In this document: piece by piece, positions 45,343 to 54,658 of the stretch
Position numbering within the stretch: position 1 is the first letter of the stretch
How the letters are laid out: each line of letters starts with the position of its first letter
Origin: Galeopsis tetrahit
Lineage: Eukaryota > Streptophyta > Magnoliopsida > Lamiales > Lamiaceae
NCBI GenBank assembly: GCA_963675135.1
Contig: OY776124.1
Location: forward strand, 7,578,677 to 7,642,676
DNA: 64,000 nt
Direction of reading: 5' to 3'
Program-made: the position numbers and the translations under genes
Notes under the pieces: generated by a model
Database searches by the model: none
What the model saw: the letters and a program-made list of their open reading frames with translations, nothing else
Told to the model about the DNA's origin: nothing

Positions 45343-46170
45343 CGGAAATGATATAGAGCCCACCAATAGTGCCCACCGCTGGCATACACACGTCATTAAA
45401 TTATTTTTTATTTATATTTAATTTGAATTTAATGTCATATTAATATTTTATTTTATTAAAATTTTAAAATCTTTTTTTACCTTTAATTTAATATTATCCC
45501 TATCAAATCACGACGATTTCCATCTGCCATTAATCTTTTTTTCAAATCTTTCCGTCGCCATTAATTTTTTCTCAGAATCTCTGAATATTTTAGAAAAAAT
45601 AATAGAGAAATAAATGTGAGTAGTGAATTTTCACATGGTGATGAATTCAAGCCATGATAAATTCCGTATTATTTAAGACATACAGTATTTGCAGTCGAAG
45701 GGGTCAAGATGAGGAAAACGACTTAAATAGATAGAAATGACACACAAGAGTAGTATAGTATTTGCAGTCGAAGGGGTCAAAATAAAAATTAATCTCATGG
45801 TCATAACAACCTTTTAGAATATTTTAGAAAAAATAATAGGGAAATAAATGTGAGTAGTGAATTTTCACATGGGCTTGAATTCAAGCCATAATAAATTCTG
45901 TATTATTTAGGGAAAAAATTAATGGCGATGGAAAGATTTGAGAAAAGATTAATGGCAATGGAAAGCTTCGTAGGATTTTAAAATTTTGATAAAATAAAAT
46001 ATTAATATGACATTAAATTCAAATTAAATATAAATAAGAAATAATTTAATGACGTGTGTATGCCACTAGGCCCATGGGCACAGTTGGTGGACACTTTTTT
46101 TTTTATGAAAGTTAAATACCCATCTCTTTGATAGTGGTGGACACTATTGGTGGACTCTATATCATTTCCG
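45343..46170. mobile_element. Mutator-like element E
   Basis: Flanks TATTTAATAT (45333-45342) and TATTTAATAC (46171-46180) match at nine of ten bases. The ends CGGAAATGATATAGAG.CCAC and inverse give terminal repeats. Further in, ACACGTCATTAAATTATTT is inverted as AAATAATTTAATGACGTGT. The right arm is longer because of an insertion near 46080-46140. The interior carries two copies of about 95 bp. No frame is present. Confidence 0.75.
45585..45912 (+). repeat. Direct duplication inside element E
   Basis: GAATATTTTAGAAAAAATAA begins copies near 45585 and 45818. Both run through TGTGAGTAGTGAATTTTCAC to ATAAATTC.GTATTATTTA. A separate TATTTGCAGTCGAAGGGGTC pair lies between them near 45687 and 45759. 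Confidence 0.75.
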
Positions 46171-46180
46171 TATTTAATAC

Positions 46181-47332
46181 TCACAAAAATTAATTCTCCT
46201 CTTTTTACAATTTTAAACTTTTAAATGAAATAAAAAAAAGGAATGGATCAGACAGAACCGGTTTTAAGGCTCAAAATTAATTTTTCATTTTTTCACAAAT
46301 ACAAACTTTTAAATGAGAATCTTTCCGATTTTAAAAAAAAAAAAATCTTTCAGAATTACAATATACATGTATACTCATACTATTTTAACAAATCATTCTC
46401 TATCTCCTAATTCTCTCTCTAAACAAACACATATTCTCTTACTCTGCACTAGTACTTTTACATGAAGAAAACAACTCCAAGATTTCACAATTCACAAAAC
46501 ACAAAATTTGATAATTTATTTTGACTTTGAAGATGTGACATCTACAAAATCGAAAATAAGTAAATTATCAAATTACAAATAAAAGTTTTGCAGAGTAGAG
46601 AGAGAGATTGTGTTATGTGTAGAGAGAGAAATGGAAATAAAGAATGGGTAGCTAATATGTGTAGTTGAAAACTGAGAAAATTATGTCGGACTTTGGTTAT
46701 ATTTATACACAATTTTTTAATAAAATAGTCGTTGACAAACGGTAAAATATTTGACCATTTTAAAATATTGAGGAAATTAAATAGATTTAGCTGTTTTGGA
46801 AAAACCAAGAAAGGTTTTTTTTCAAAAAACGGAGACAAATATTGAATTGGGCAGATTAAGGAAATAATTTAATATTAGTAATAAATACTGGAAATAGAGA
46901 AAAAAAAAAATCAAAAGTAGAGTAAATTGTTTAATTATTGTTCTCCACAGCTTTGCTTTTGATTTTAAATTTAATTTTAAAATTTTTATTGTTTTTTATA
47001 TTGTTACTATGAATCTCTCTAAATTATTTTTATTTAATTTATACCATATTTTTAATTGAAATTCCTCTTTTTTCTCCGTTGACATTTTAACTTTTTCTAT
47101 ATAAATTTATGTCTTAATTAAAAAGATACGCATTATTAATAGTGAGGGGTAAATATATTTTGTCACTTTGTAAGAGCCCATGCGCATGTGTTGACATTTC
47201 CTTTGTAATTATGAGCTTTATAAATGGTGAATATATTTAATCATGTGCCTACTAAATTTTATTTGATAGACACGTTATTTGTAATTCAATTGGAATTGAT
47301 CGAGATCTCTGAATTTGATAATAAATATTAAA
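46181..47332. other. AT-rich spacer
   Basis: No gene or complete transposon is recognised. The 98-codon minus-strand frame at 46542-46838 is AT-rich and has no family features. Confidence 0.4.
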
Positions 47333-47571
47333 TACTCCCTTCATCCATCCGCCTATAAGTGTTACTTACTTTTTGGCACAGAGATTAAGAAAATTGATTA
47401 AATAATAGATATAGTACAAGTGATGTGATTGAGAGAGGGGAGAGATGGAGAGAAAAAATAAGATATAAATTGAAGTATAAGAAAAAGTACTTACCAAAAA
47501 AGGTATGGGAAGCTTATAGGCGGACGGACCAAAATGGTAAAATGAGAAGCTTATAGGGGACGGAGGGAGTA
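47333..47571. mobile_element. Stowaway-like MITE
   Basis: The left end TACTCCCTTCATCCATCCGC pairs with the right end TAGGGGACGGAGGGAGTA, with TA borders. A partial second copy of the right end (CTTATAGGCGGACGGACC) lies just inside. Length is 239 bp. Confidence 0.75.
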
Positions 47572-47659
47572 TTTCAATAGTGTGAGTCTCTTGTGCACTC
47601 AAGTACATGGTGTACCTACCCGGTCAACGATCAATTTTGTTTTTGTTTTTTTTAAACAG

Positions 47660-47870
47660 AAAATTACACTTTTCAATAATATTTTCAGCTATATTAACAT
47701 ACATTTTTCCAATTATAATAATATACATTTTTCATTAATATATAACTTACACTTTTTAGAACATACACTTTTCAGTTATAATAACATACACTTTTCAGTT
47801 ATAACATACATTTTTCATTAATATAACTTACACTTTTCAGTTATAATAACATACATTTTTCATTAAAAAC
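47660..47870 (+). repeat. AT-rich minisatellite
   Basis: Repeated words TTATAATAACATACA and ACTTTTCAGTTATAA or ATTTTTCATTAATATA alternate eight or more times with a period of about 20-28 bp. The 79-codon frame here is a product of the repeat. Confidence 0.75.
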
Positions 47871-47889
47871 AATGTTGCACTTTTTTTTT

Positions 47890-48854
47890 TGATCGGTAAA
47901 AGAAATTGCATTAATTTTGGGTACAAGATATACCCAAAAAAAAATGGGGATTTCACATATTAGGTCTTTCCACCTATTGATTTTTTAAATAAGGACATGG
48001 TTTAAAATAGTTTCAAATTAAGATCAAAATGTAACATAAATGTACCATCATGCCCTTACTATTTAAATTATGAATTTAATATTTAGAAAGTCAATTAGTT
48101 TTAAATTTAAATCGGTGTGTATCAGCTCTTCGAAAATTGCGCATCAATTAAGACTTTCCGAAATTAAAGCTTTCCTAAATTAATGAAAATTATGAATATT
48201 GTAACGTATATTTTATAAATTATGTTTTTTTTCAATTAATTTTGTTGTGTTTGTTGTTAATGAATACGGAAACAACAATAATATGACACCAAGTAATGTA
48301 GAACAAAAATACGAAATAAGTATTTCTGCAGAAAGAAATAAGATTTTTTGCATACTTAAGATTATTGCGGAAGGACAAACATAAATTCTACATATTTCTT
48401 TATATTGATTGCATATTATGGGTTTGAATTGCATAAATAATAAAAATTATTAAAAATAAACGAAAAGTCTGCAGAACAATGCAAATTTACCATAATATGA
48501 TATTTAATGATATTTCATTTATAGTAGGTAGTAACAAACGTTTCATTATTTAAATGTATTTAATTAATTAGAAGTAATAAAATGGAATGTTCAAACTTCC
48601 CTATTATAAAACTAGAGTTAATAGTCATTATATATGCCGTAACATACTACCTTTCTTCCCCATTAAATTGGAGATCGAATAATAGAGAATTACATCATTA
48701 AATGTAGCATAATCGAATTGACTGATGTATAACACACATATGATTAAATGATTTTATTTTATAGTCTTTATAGTTTAGTGTGGAATATGGTGAATATAAT
48801 TTTGATAAGATACACATGCAATTAAAAGTGCAAATATGCAATCTTATAACATAC
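47890..48854. mobile_element. Left half of an old inverted-repeat element split by the copia insertion (tentative)
   Basis: GGGGATTTCACATATTAGGTC near 47945 and the following AAATAAGGACATGG and CATCATGCCCTTAC loosely match, in inverse, the region near 63430-63540 beyond the copia element. Both halves adjoin the CATAC duplication. The arms are diverged, so the pairing is uncertain. No gene is seen. Confidence 0.35.
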
Positions 48855-50129
48855 TGTAGGTCCCAAGTTGAGTTAATAACGAGTAAGCTAGTGAAAATGT
48901 CTAGAGGGGGGTGAATAGACTTTTCAAAATTCTTTCGAAATATCAAAGTACAATGTGCGGAATACGAAATTATCAATGAGCCCAATTAAAGTTTATACTC
49001 AACTTATTTTCGAGAACTCTGTTCTATACTCAACTAGTCTAGATCAGTTAAGTAGTTAACCAATTAAGCAATTTAAACAATCAAAACTGTAAAGTAAATC
49101 AAACACAAGATTTATAGTGGTTCGACAACTTGTCTACATCCACTCTCACAAACCCAGTTGTGATGTTTCCACTAAACTCTTACAATCGAGTACAAGTGTA
49201 TGTTCCTGTCTTTAAAGTCCCAAGAAGAAGACTTAGATCTTCAACAGACTATACCTCCAGATATGTCTACGATCTTACTAGAAATTTTACAAGTATCTAG
49301 CACCTTGAAAATAACAAACAAAAACTAAAAACTTCTCTGTTCTTCAGTAGTAGCCTTCTTGATTCTTCACTTGTCTTCTGGCTATCTTTCTGAACTTCTA
49401 ATCAACTCTGAGAGTAAACTTCAATTGAATCTTCAATAACGTTTGTAAGTAGTAATTCTTCAGTAGTCAGTAACCAATAAATACCTTGGGGTATTTATAG
49501 ACTTCAATCTTCAAGAACTTAGTAAGTTGTAACCAACTTTTCTTGATAACTACCTTCAACTGAATCTTCTTATCAATCCACGCGTTTCTGTTATGAATTA
49601 GTTATTCCATAACTAACTTCTATATCTTTATCTCTTCACGCGTATTTGTAACTAACTTCAAGTTGACTTGTCTTGTGTAGTCTTCTTATCTTGAGTAGTA
49701 GACTTCGACTCTTCTTGTCTGGTCTTCCTTCTTCAAACAGTAAAGTAGACTATACTAATCTTATCAAGACTATTACATTACATTAAGCTTTTATAATACA
49801 AGCTTAGTCAACTTATAAACTATACAATGAATCTAATCTATTACATACAAAAACATCATGAGCTCTATACAACATTTAAATAGCTCAGTAATAATCTAAC
49901 ATGTATGAAGTACTTATAAATCGTACTTATCTTTTAATGAATACTTTTCTTTTAAACTGTACTTGTCTTTTGAATTCTACTAATCTGTACAAGATGACTT
50001 CAACTTAACTAGACTAGATTAGTCAACACTTAGAAAATATTCAAGTCTTCTTTTTGGCTTATCAAAACTTTATCTTTTTTTATCTTTTGTTCATCATTTA
50101 GGACTTGTTCTAGGATTCATATCCCAACA
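48855..50129 (-). repeat. 3' LTR of the copia element
   Basis: It is 1275 bp, the same length as the 5' LTR with one mismatch seen by eye. Its outer end abuts CATAC at 48850-48854. A minus-strand TATA box copy sits at 49492-49499. Confidence 0.95.
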
Positions 50130-50143
50130 ATTTCCCCCTTTTT
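50130..50143 (-). other. Polypurine tract
   Basis: The minus strand reads AAAAAGGGGGAAAT directly before the 3' LTR, the expected plus-strand DNA primer site. Confidence 0.9.
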
Positions 50144-50313
50144 GATGAAGCCAAAACTACTTGAATCTTTTCTCATAAGTAGACTAGTTAAGTAGTTATC
50201 TTGTCTTAAACATCAAAATAGTACTTTATCTTTTCATTCATTCAGAAATAAGATCAGTAGATTACACATAAAAAAAACATCAGAGCAAAAAAAACTAATC
50301 AAACAAACAAGAA

Positions 50314-51639
50314 CTAATCTGAAAGATTACCTCCTTCTGGGTTAGGAACACAGAATGCATCGAGGAGTCTCTTGTGAATTAGACTGATCTGATCTTCATC
50401 TTCAATCTTCTCCTTATCTAGCAGCTCTTCTTCAAACTTTTTGATTTGATTAACATCAACTCTTTTTCCTGAGTTTGTCATAGGAGTCTTCCATCTTGGA
50501 AAGGTCGGTATCAAGATATTGAAGTTTGCAGCAGCAGATATTCTCATAACCAAATTCCAAAGCAATTTATTTTGTCCTTCCATGAATCTGTCAAACATAA
50601 CATACAACTCATCTGGACTTTCAGACTCACCATACTTTCGAACAATCCAATGATCATGTTCCCACTGCCTCTTCACTTTAAGCCATTCCTGTCGATGCTC
50701 TTTGTCAATGAAGTAGTCAATGAACTGATCTTCCATCTCTTCTTCATTCACCTTCAGCTTTTGCAGTCTTTCAATATGTTTTTCTATTTTCTTCTTGCTT
50801 GCATAATGACTTTCATCATTAGGATCAATAATCTTTTGCTTCTTCTCAATTGTAGCAGCAGTAGGTTCTTCAATACTCAGTTTCCTCTTAACTCTTCTAG
50901 TCTGAATTTCAGTTTCTGGAGATGCAATATTCTTACCTTTCTCCAGTCTTTTAAGTTCATCAGCTTCAGCTTGCTCTAGCTCTGCCGTTTTTACTAGCCT
51001 CCTTTTTGGCCTCCTTAGCTCTTGCATAATAGTAGCAGCATCCTTTTCTTCTGGTTCAGCACTCAGCTTAGATAAGCTGACCTGCCCTGCTCTACTTGCT
51101 TCTTCCCCCTTTTTGGCTTCATCATGAGCCGTAAGAGTAAACAGACTTGTAAAGCGAGTCATCTCTTCCTTTAGTGCATCCTTCATAGCTTCAGTAGCTA
51201 GCTCTATCTGCCTTTGATGTGTGTGATCCCGACTCATCTTGTCTAGGCGATCACCAGCAGCTTCCAACTTCTGTGAAGTAATGACCAACTCGTCTTTGAA
51301 ATGAGTAGCTGACTGACGTAGTAGAGTGTTTTGATTTGACAATTCAGAGAGAATAACTTGAGACTTCACCAACTGAGCATGTGCTTCTCTCCTCTGCTCA
51401 TCAGCTATTTCAATCTTCACACGATATAAGCGTTCCATCTTGCTGGATTCTTCAGCCAATGATCTAGCAAATGAAATAGACCTCTTCTCAGAAATTTCAA
51501 CTTGTTTCTGTAAAAATCTTCCAACTTCTGCAGTCAACTCTGTTCGGAAAGTAGAATCCATCTTGTTGACCTCTTCAATAAATAAATCTCTGGAACCGTC
51601 AACGAGTGATTTGTTCTGATCTAGCAACACATCCTTCAT
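50314..51639 (-). CDS. ORF3b: coiled-coil C-terminal part of the extra coding region
   Basis: A 441-residue frame starts three bases after the ORF3a stop and in the same reading frame (CAA TAA AAA ATG). Residues about 30-150 are a strong coiled-coil candidate (MERLYRVKIEIADEQRREAH, ILSELSNQNTLLRQSATHF, KLEAAGDRLDKMSRDH). A basic region PKRRLVKTAE, more charged helices and a C-terminal part around WKVKRQWEHDH-like sequence and MRISAAANFNILIPTFPRWK follow. No membrane segment is obvious. It may be made by readthrough, by reinitiation, or not at all if the TAA is a mutation. It sits just before the polypurine tract. Confidence 0.7.
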   Translation of the reverse strand: MKDVLLDQNKSLVDGSRDLFIEEVNKMDSTFRTELTAEVGRFLQKQVEISEKRSISFARSLAEESSKMERLYRVKIEIADEQRREAHAQLVKSQVILSELSNQNTLLRQSATHFKDELVITSQKLEAAGDRLDKMSRDHTHQRQIELATEAMKDALKEEMTRFTSLFTLTAHDEAKKGEEASRAGQVSLSKLSAEPEEKDAATIMQELRRPKRRLVKTAELEQAEADELKRLEKGKNIASPETEIQTRRVKRKLSIEEPTAATIEKKQKIIDPNDESHYASKKKIEKHIERLQKLKVNEEEMEDQFIDYFIDKEHRQEWLKVKRQWEHDHWIVRKYGESESPDELYVMFDRFMEGQNKLLWNLVMRISAAANFNILIPTFPRWKTPMTNSGKRVDVNQIKKFEEELLDKEKIEDEDQISLIHKRLLDAFCVPNPEGGNLSD

Positions 51640-51642
51640 TTT

Positions 51643-53712
51643 TTATTGCAAAAACTCGTCTATTGCGGAATGAACCACATCTTTCAAATCTGACTTCAAT
51701 TCTGTAAGATATCCTTCAGAAAAACCATGAGTAGATGACTGAGCTTCAGTAACACCCTTTTCTTGAACTTTCTCAACAAGTTCATCCTCTGTAAACATTT
51801 CGGCATCCAAGAACTCATCATCTTCTATTCCAAAATCGAAAGAATCAGCATCAGAGTTTGCAGACTCATCTTCTGACTGATCTGAAGTTTGAACTCCAGC
51901 TTCAACAGTTACAGTTCTCAACTCCTCTTCCAGGAGATCAGTCTGAGTTCCAATATCAGATGAAAACTCTTCAACCAGAATTCCGTCAGGAATTTTTAAT
52001 AGCCTCTTTACAAGATCAACTAAGGCTCTCGGCGGAAATAGTTCTGAATGATCCTTTACACCACTATGCTCCTTTTGTTCCATTTCCCAATCCAAAAAAT
52101 TGGAGATTCCTCCCATTCCTTGAATAACTTCGAAAAGATCATCAATGGAGGACTTCTTAAGAGCAAACCAGGTGCACATCCTTACAAGAATTTCAAACTG
52201 TTCGGACTCATAGTCGACTTCGACAGTTGAGAGCGTCCTCTTCAGATTTCTAGTCATTCGGGATCGAATACGCTTCTCTCTCAAACACATAGGATAATAA
52301 ACCAGGGAATTAAATCTAACAGCAGACGGGTCCTGAGTAGATGGGGTCTCTAACTCAGCTGTTGCAGTGGCAACTGGCGTCTTGTCTGCAGTAGATGGGT
52401 TGAGGGGTTCACCATATTCTGGTGAGGGAGAGGGAGTGAAAGCACTGGTTTCAACGGGCTTTGATATGGCTTGGTTTGGTATGACAACTGTAGGAGTATC
52501 AGTTGTATCTATTTTAGGAGTGTTTTCGGGTAGGCTGGCCCTCAGCGGATATGCTGTCAGCACTTGCGAGGTTGAGGGAATGGGTCTAGGCCTAGATCGG
52601 TGTGATCTAGCCTTGGTTCGAATAGAAGTAGACGGGAGAGAGAGAGGAATTGAAACAGATTGAGTAGAAGTACCAACCTGTGTACTCAACTCGACTGGAC
52701 GAGTAGGCGAGTCAACTCGTACTAGAGTGTACATCTCGGGAATTTGTTCACGCGACTCCTTCTCTTGTTGCGACTCTTCATCTGACTGAGTCTTTTCTGA
52801 GTCATCTGCACTGGACTCTCCTTTTTCAACCTCTTCCGATTCTTCATCATTAGACTCGTCTTCTGAAGAACTAGATGACCCACCATATGGCATCACATCC
52901 ATCGGATTTACCTCAACTTGCCTAGGAGCAGATGGCCTAGCAGCAGCTTGCTTCCTTATGGCTTCCTTCTTCAAATAAAACTTCAACGGATGAAATGGTT
53001 TCCCTTTACTCCACTCTGTCTTGTTTGGCATCAACAAAGGAAGAAGAATGCTTAACTTGTTTCCAAATCCAACAACATTTGTCACCACCCAATTTCTAGT
53101 GTCAGTATCAACTCGAACACTTTTCTCAAAGTACATCATTCGGTCTGCGATCAGCTTAAACCAGTTTCCTTCCGTAATTCCATCAAAAATAGCAGCCATT
53201 ACCCTTGCTTTAACAAGAGTAACAGAATCATGCGAACCAGTGGCACATAGCAGAATTTTGCTGGCTATGTCCAGTAAAGTGCGATACTTCTCCAGAAGAT
53301 CCACCTTCTTAACTGCGGGGAGTTTGCCATCCGGTTTTAACCTCAATTTCCTTCCACAAAAAATACCTAGATATCTTGCTTCTTGACCAGCAGCGTAATT
53401 TTCCACATCAATAGTTCCAACAGGCAACCTCAGATGTTCAAACAATGCTTCTCGAGTGATTTCCACCCGATTTCGTCCAAGGAACGATTCAATCATATCT
53501 CCTTGTCTGGTGGCGTTGGCATAGAACTCTAGGACCTCTTCCTCCAAGACGACTTGAGGAAAAGCCTCCAAATAGATTTTCAAGCCACATCTACTGCATT
53601 TGGTTAAGATCTCCAAATTTCCATCAGTATGCTTCCCTTTGAAGAACACCGAAGGTTCAACATGCACTTTATTTTCAGATATGTATCTGCCGAGGTCGAA
53701 TCTAGCATCCAT
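51643..53712 (-). CDS. ORF3a: N-terminal part of the extra coding region 3' of pol
   Basis: The frame is open from 53772. I prefer the ATG at 53710-53712 (MDARFDLGRYISENKVHV, 689 residues) because the 20 residues before it look like untranslated sequence. Residues about 10-200 form a folded domain (SRCGLKIYLEAFPQVV, FLGRNRVEITREALFEHLRL, ARYLGIFCGRK) of a kind I associate with plant retrotransposon accessory proteins. An acidic Ser/Glu stretch (SSSSEDESNDEESEEVE), a Pro/Ser/Thr-rich linker and an acidic C-terminal part follow. No signal peptide or membrane span is visible, which speaks against a classical envelope protein. It ends DEFLQ-TAA, and the frame continues directly into ORF3b. Confidence 0.75.
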   Translation of the reverse strand: MDARFDLGRYISENKVHVEPSVFFKGKHTDGNLEILTKCSRCGLKIYLEAFPQVVLEEEVLEFYANATRQGDMIESFLGRNRVEITREALFEHLRLPVGTIDVENYAAGQEARYLGIFCGRKLRLKPDGKLPAVKKVDLLEKYRTLLDIASKILLCATGSHDSVTLVKARVMAAIFDGITEGNWFKLIADRMMYFEKSVRVDTDTRNWVVTNVVGFGNKLSILLPLLMPNKTEWSKGKPFHPLKFYLKKEAIRKQAAARPSAPRQVEVNPMDVMPYGGSSSSSEDESNDEESEEVEKGESSADDSEKTQSDEESQQEKESREQIPEMYTLVRVDSPTRPVELSTQVGTSTQSVSIPLSLPSTSIRTKARSHRSRPRPIPSTSQVLTAYPLRASLPENTPKIDTTDTPTVVIPNQAISKPVETSAFTPSPSPEYGEPLNPSTADKTPVATATAELETPSTQDPSAVRFNSLVYYPMCLREKRIRSRMTRNLKRTLSTVEVDYESEQFEILVRMCTWFALKKSSIDDLFEVIQGMGGISNFLDWEMEQKEHSGVKDHSELFPPRALVDLVKRLLKIPDGILVEEFSSDIGTQTDLLEEELRTVTVEAGVQTSDQSEDESANSDADSFDFGIEDDEFLDAEMFTEDELVEKVQEKGVTEAQSSTHGFSEGYLTELKSDLKDVVHSAIDEFLQ

Positions 53713-53772
53713 GTTAGTCCTTATATCAAAAATTGAGATGATTGTCATAGTGAAAGTTTGAGTAATAATCAA

Positions 53773-54658
53773 ATATCGAGAATCACAAGTAATCGAGAAT
53801 CACAAGTAATCGAGAAAGTTGAGTTACAGAAGTAAGAGATCGTGAGATGAGTAGTGTGTTAGTGTTGAGTTTTGTTAACACTTGAATATTTGAATCAATG
53901 GTGAGGATTGAAACCAAATGATCCAACGGTTGGGACTCTTGGTATTCAGTTACGGAATCGAGACAATAATGTGTTTTGATATTGTATAATTTGGAATCCA
54001 CCTTTCCTATTGGTTAAAACAGAAGAGTGAACTTATCTGTCCTAGAATAATAGAATTTGGCGCGAACTGGGTGTATACACCTCATTAAAATGGGAGTGTA
54101 TAAATCGAGTTCTAGGGTTTTCCAAAAAAATATCAAAATACTATAATATTCTTATTTTCCATTTTGTTAAATACTTAGAGTATTTCAGGTTTTAAGTAAG
54201 CACTTATCTTGTCTGTTCGAGTCTATTCAGAACAGACGAGTAAACTGAAGCACACAAGACGAGTTCCCCCTTCAACTATGCTTGTATTCTTTGAACATGA
54301 ACACTTCTACAAAACCTGTCCTTTCTTGTGCGACAGATTAAATGTAATACAGGTAGTAGGGTAGAATAATTAGAATGAATATCAATCTAAATCAATGGTC
54401 AAGGATCAAACACGCTGACTATCAACACACTTAAGAGTCAACATAAGGTTATTTAAGAAATCATAGATTCCCCCTTAAATGTTTATTCCCTTAGTATTAC
54501 CCTCAGCTTTACCAGCTTCCTCATCGGGTTGGATGGTCAACTTGTCTGACCTTGTTTACCTGTCTGTTGAGTGAGTAGACGAGTGCTCTGTGCTTTTTGT
54601 AGTAACTTGTCTATTTCTCCTTTCTTCTTAGGATTGTACCTGTCTGGTCAGTACATTG
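53773..54658 (-). other. Spacer between pol and ORF3
   Basis: No long frame is present. It holds a small tandem repeat, AATCGAGAATCACAAGTAAT (53778-53812), just upstream of ORF3a. In SIRE-type elements this interval may carry signals for a subgenomic or spliced ORF3 message, but I could not identify a convincing one. Confidence 0.5.

Noticed and set aside
47582..47821. 79-codon frame with repeated NNIHFS-like words
   Set aside because: It is a translation of the AT-rich minisatellite, not a protein gene.
50572..50979. 135-codon plus-strand frame opposite ORF3b, and similar frames opposite gag, pol and eRF1
   Set aside because: They are antisense shadows of well-supported coding regions, with no motifs of their own.
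53783..54001. 72-codon minus-strand frame between pol and ORF3a
   Set aside because: It overlaps a small tandem repeat, has no family features, and is more likely leader or spacer sequence of ORF3.
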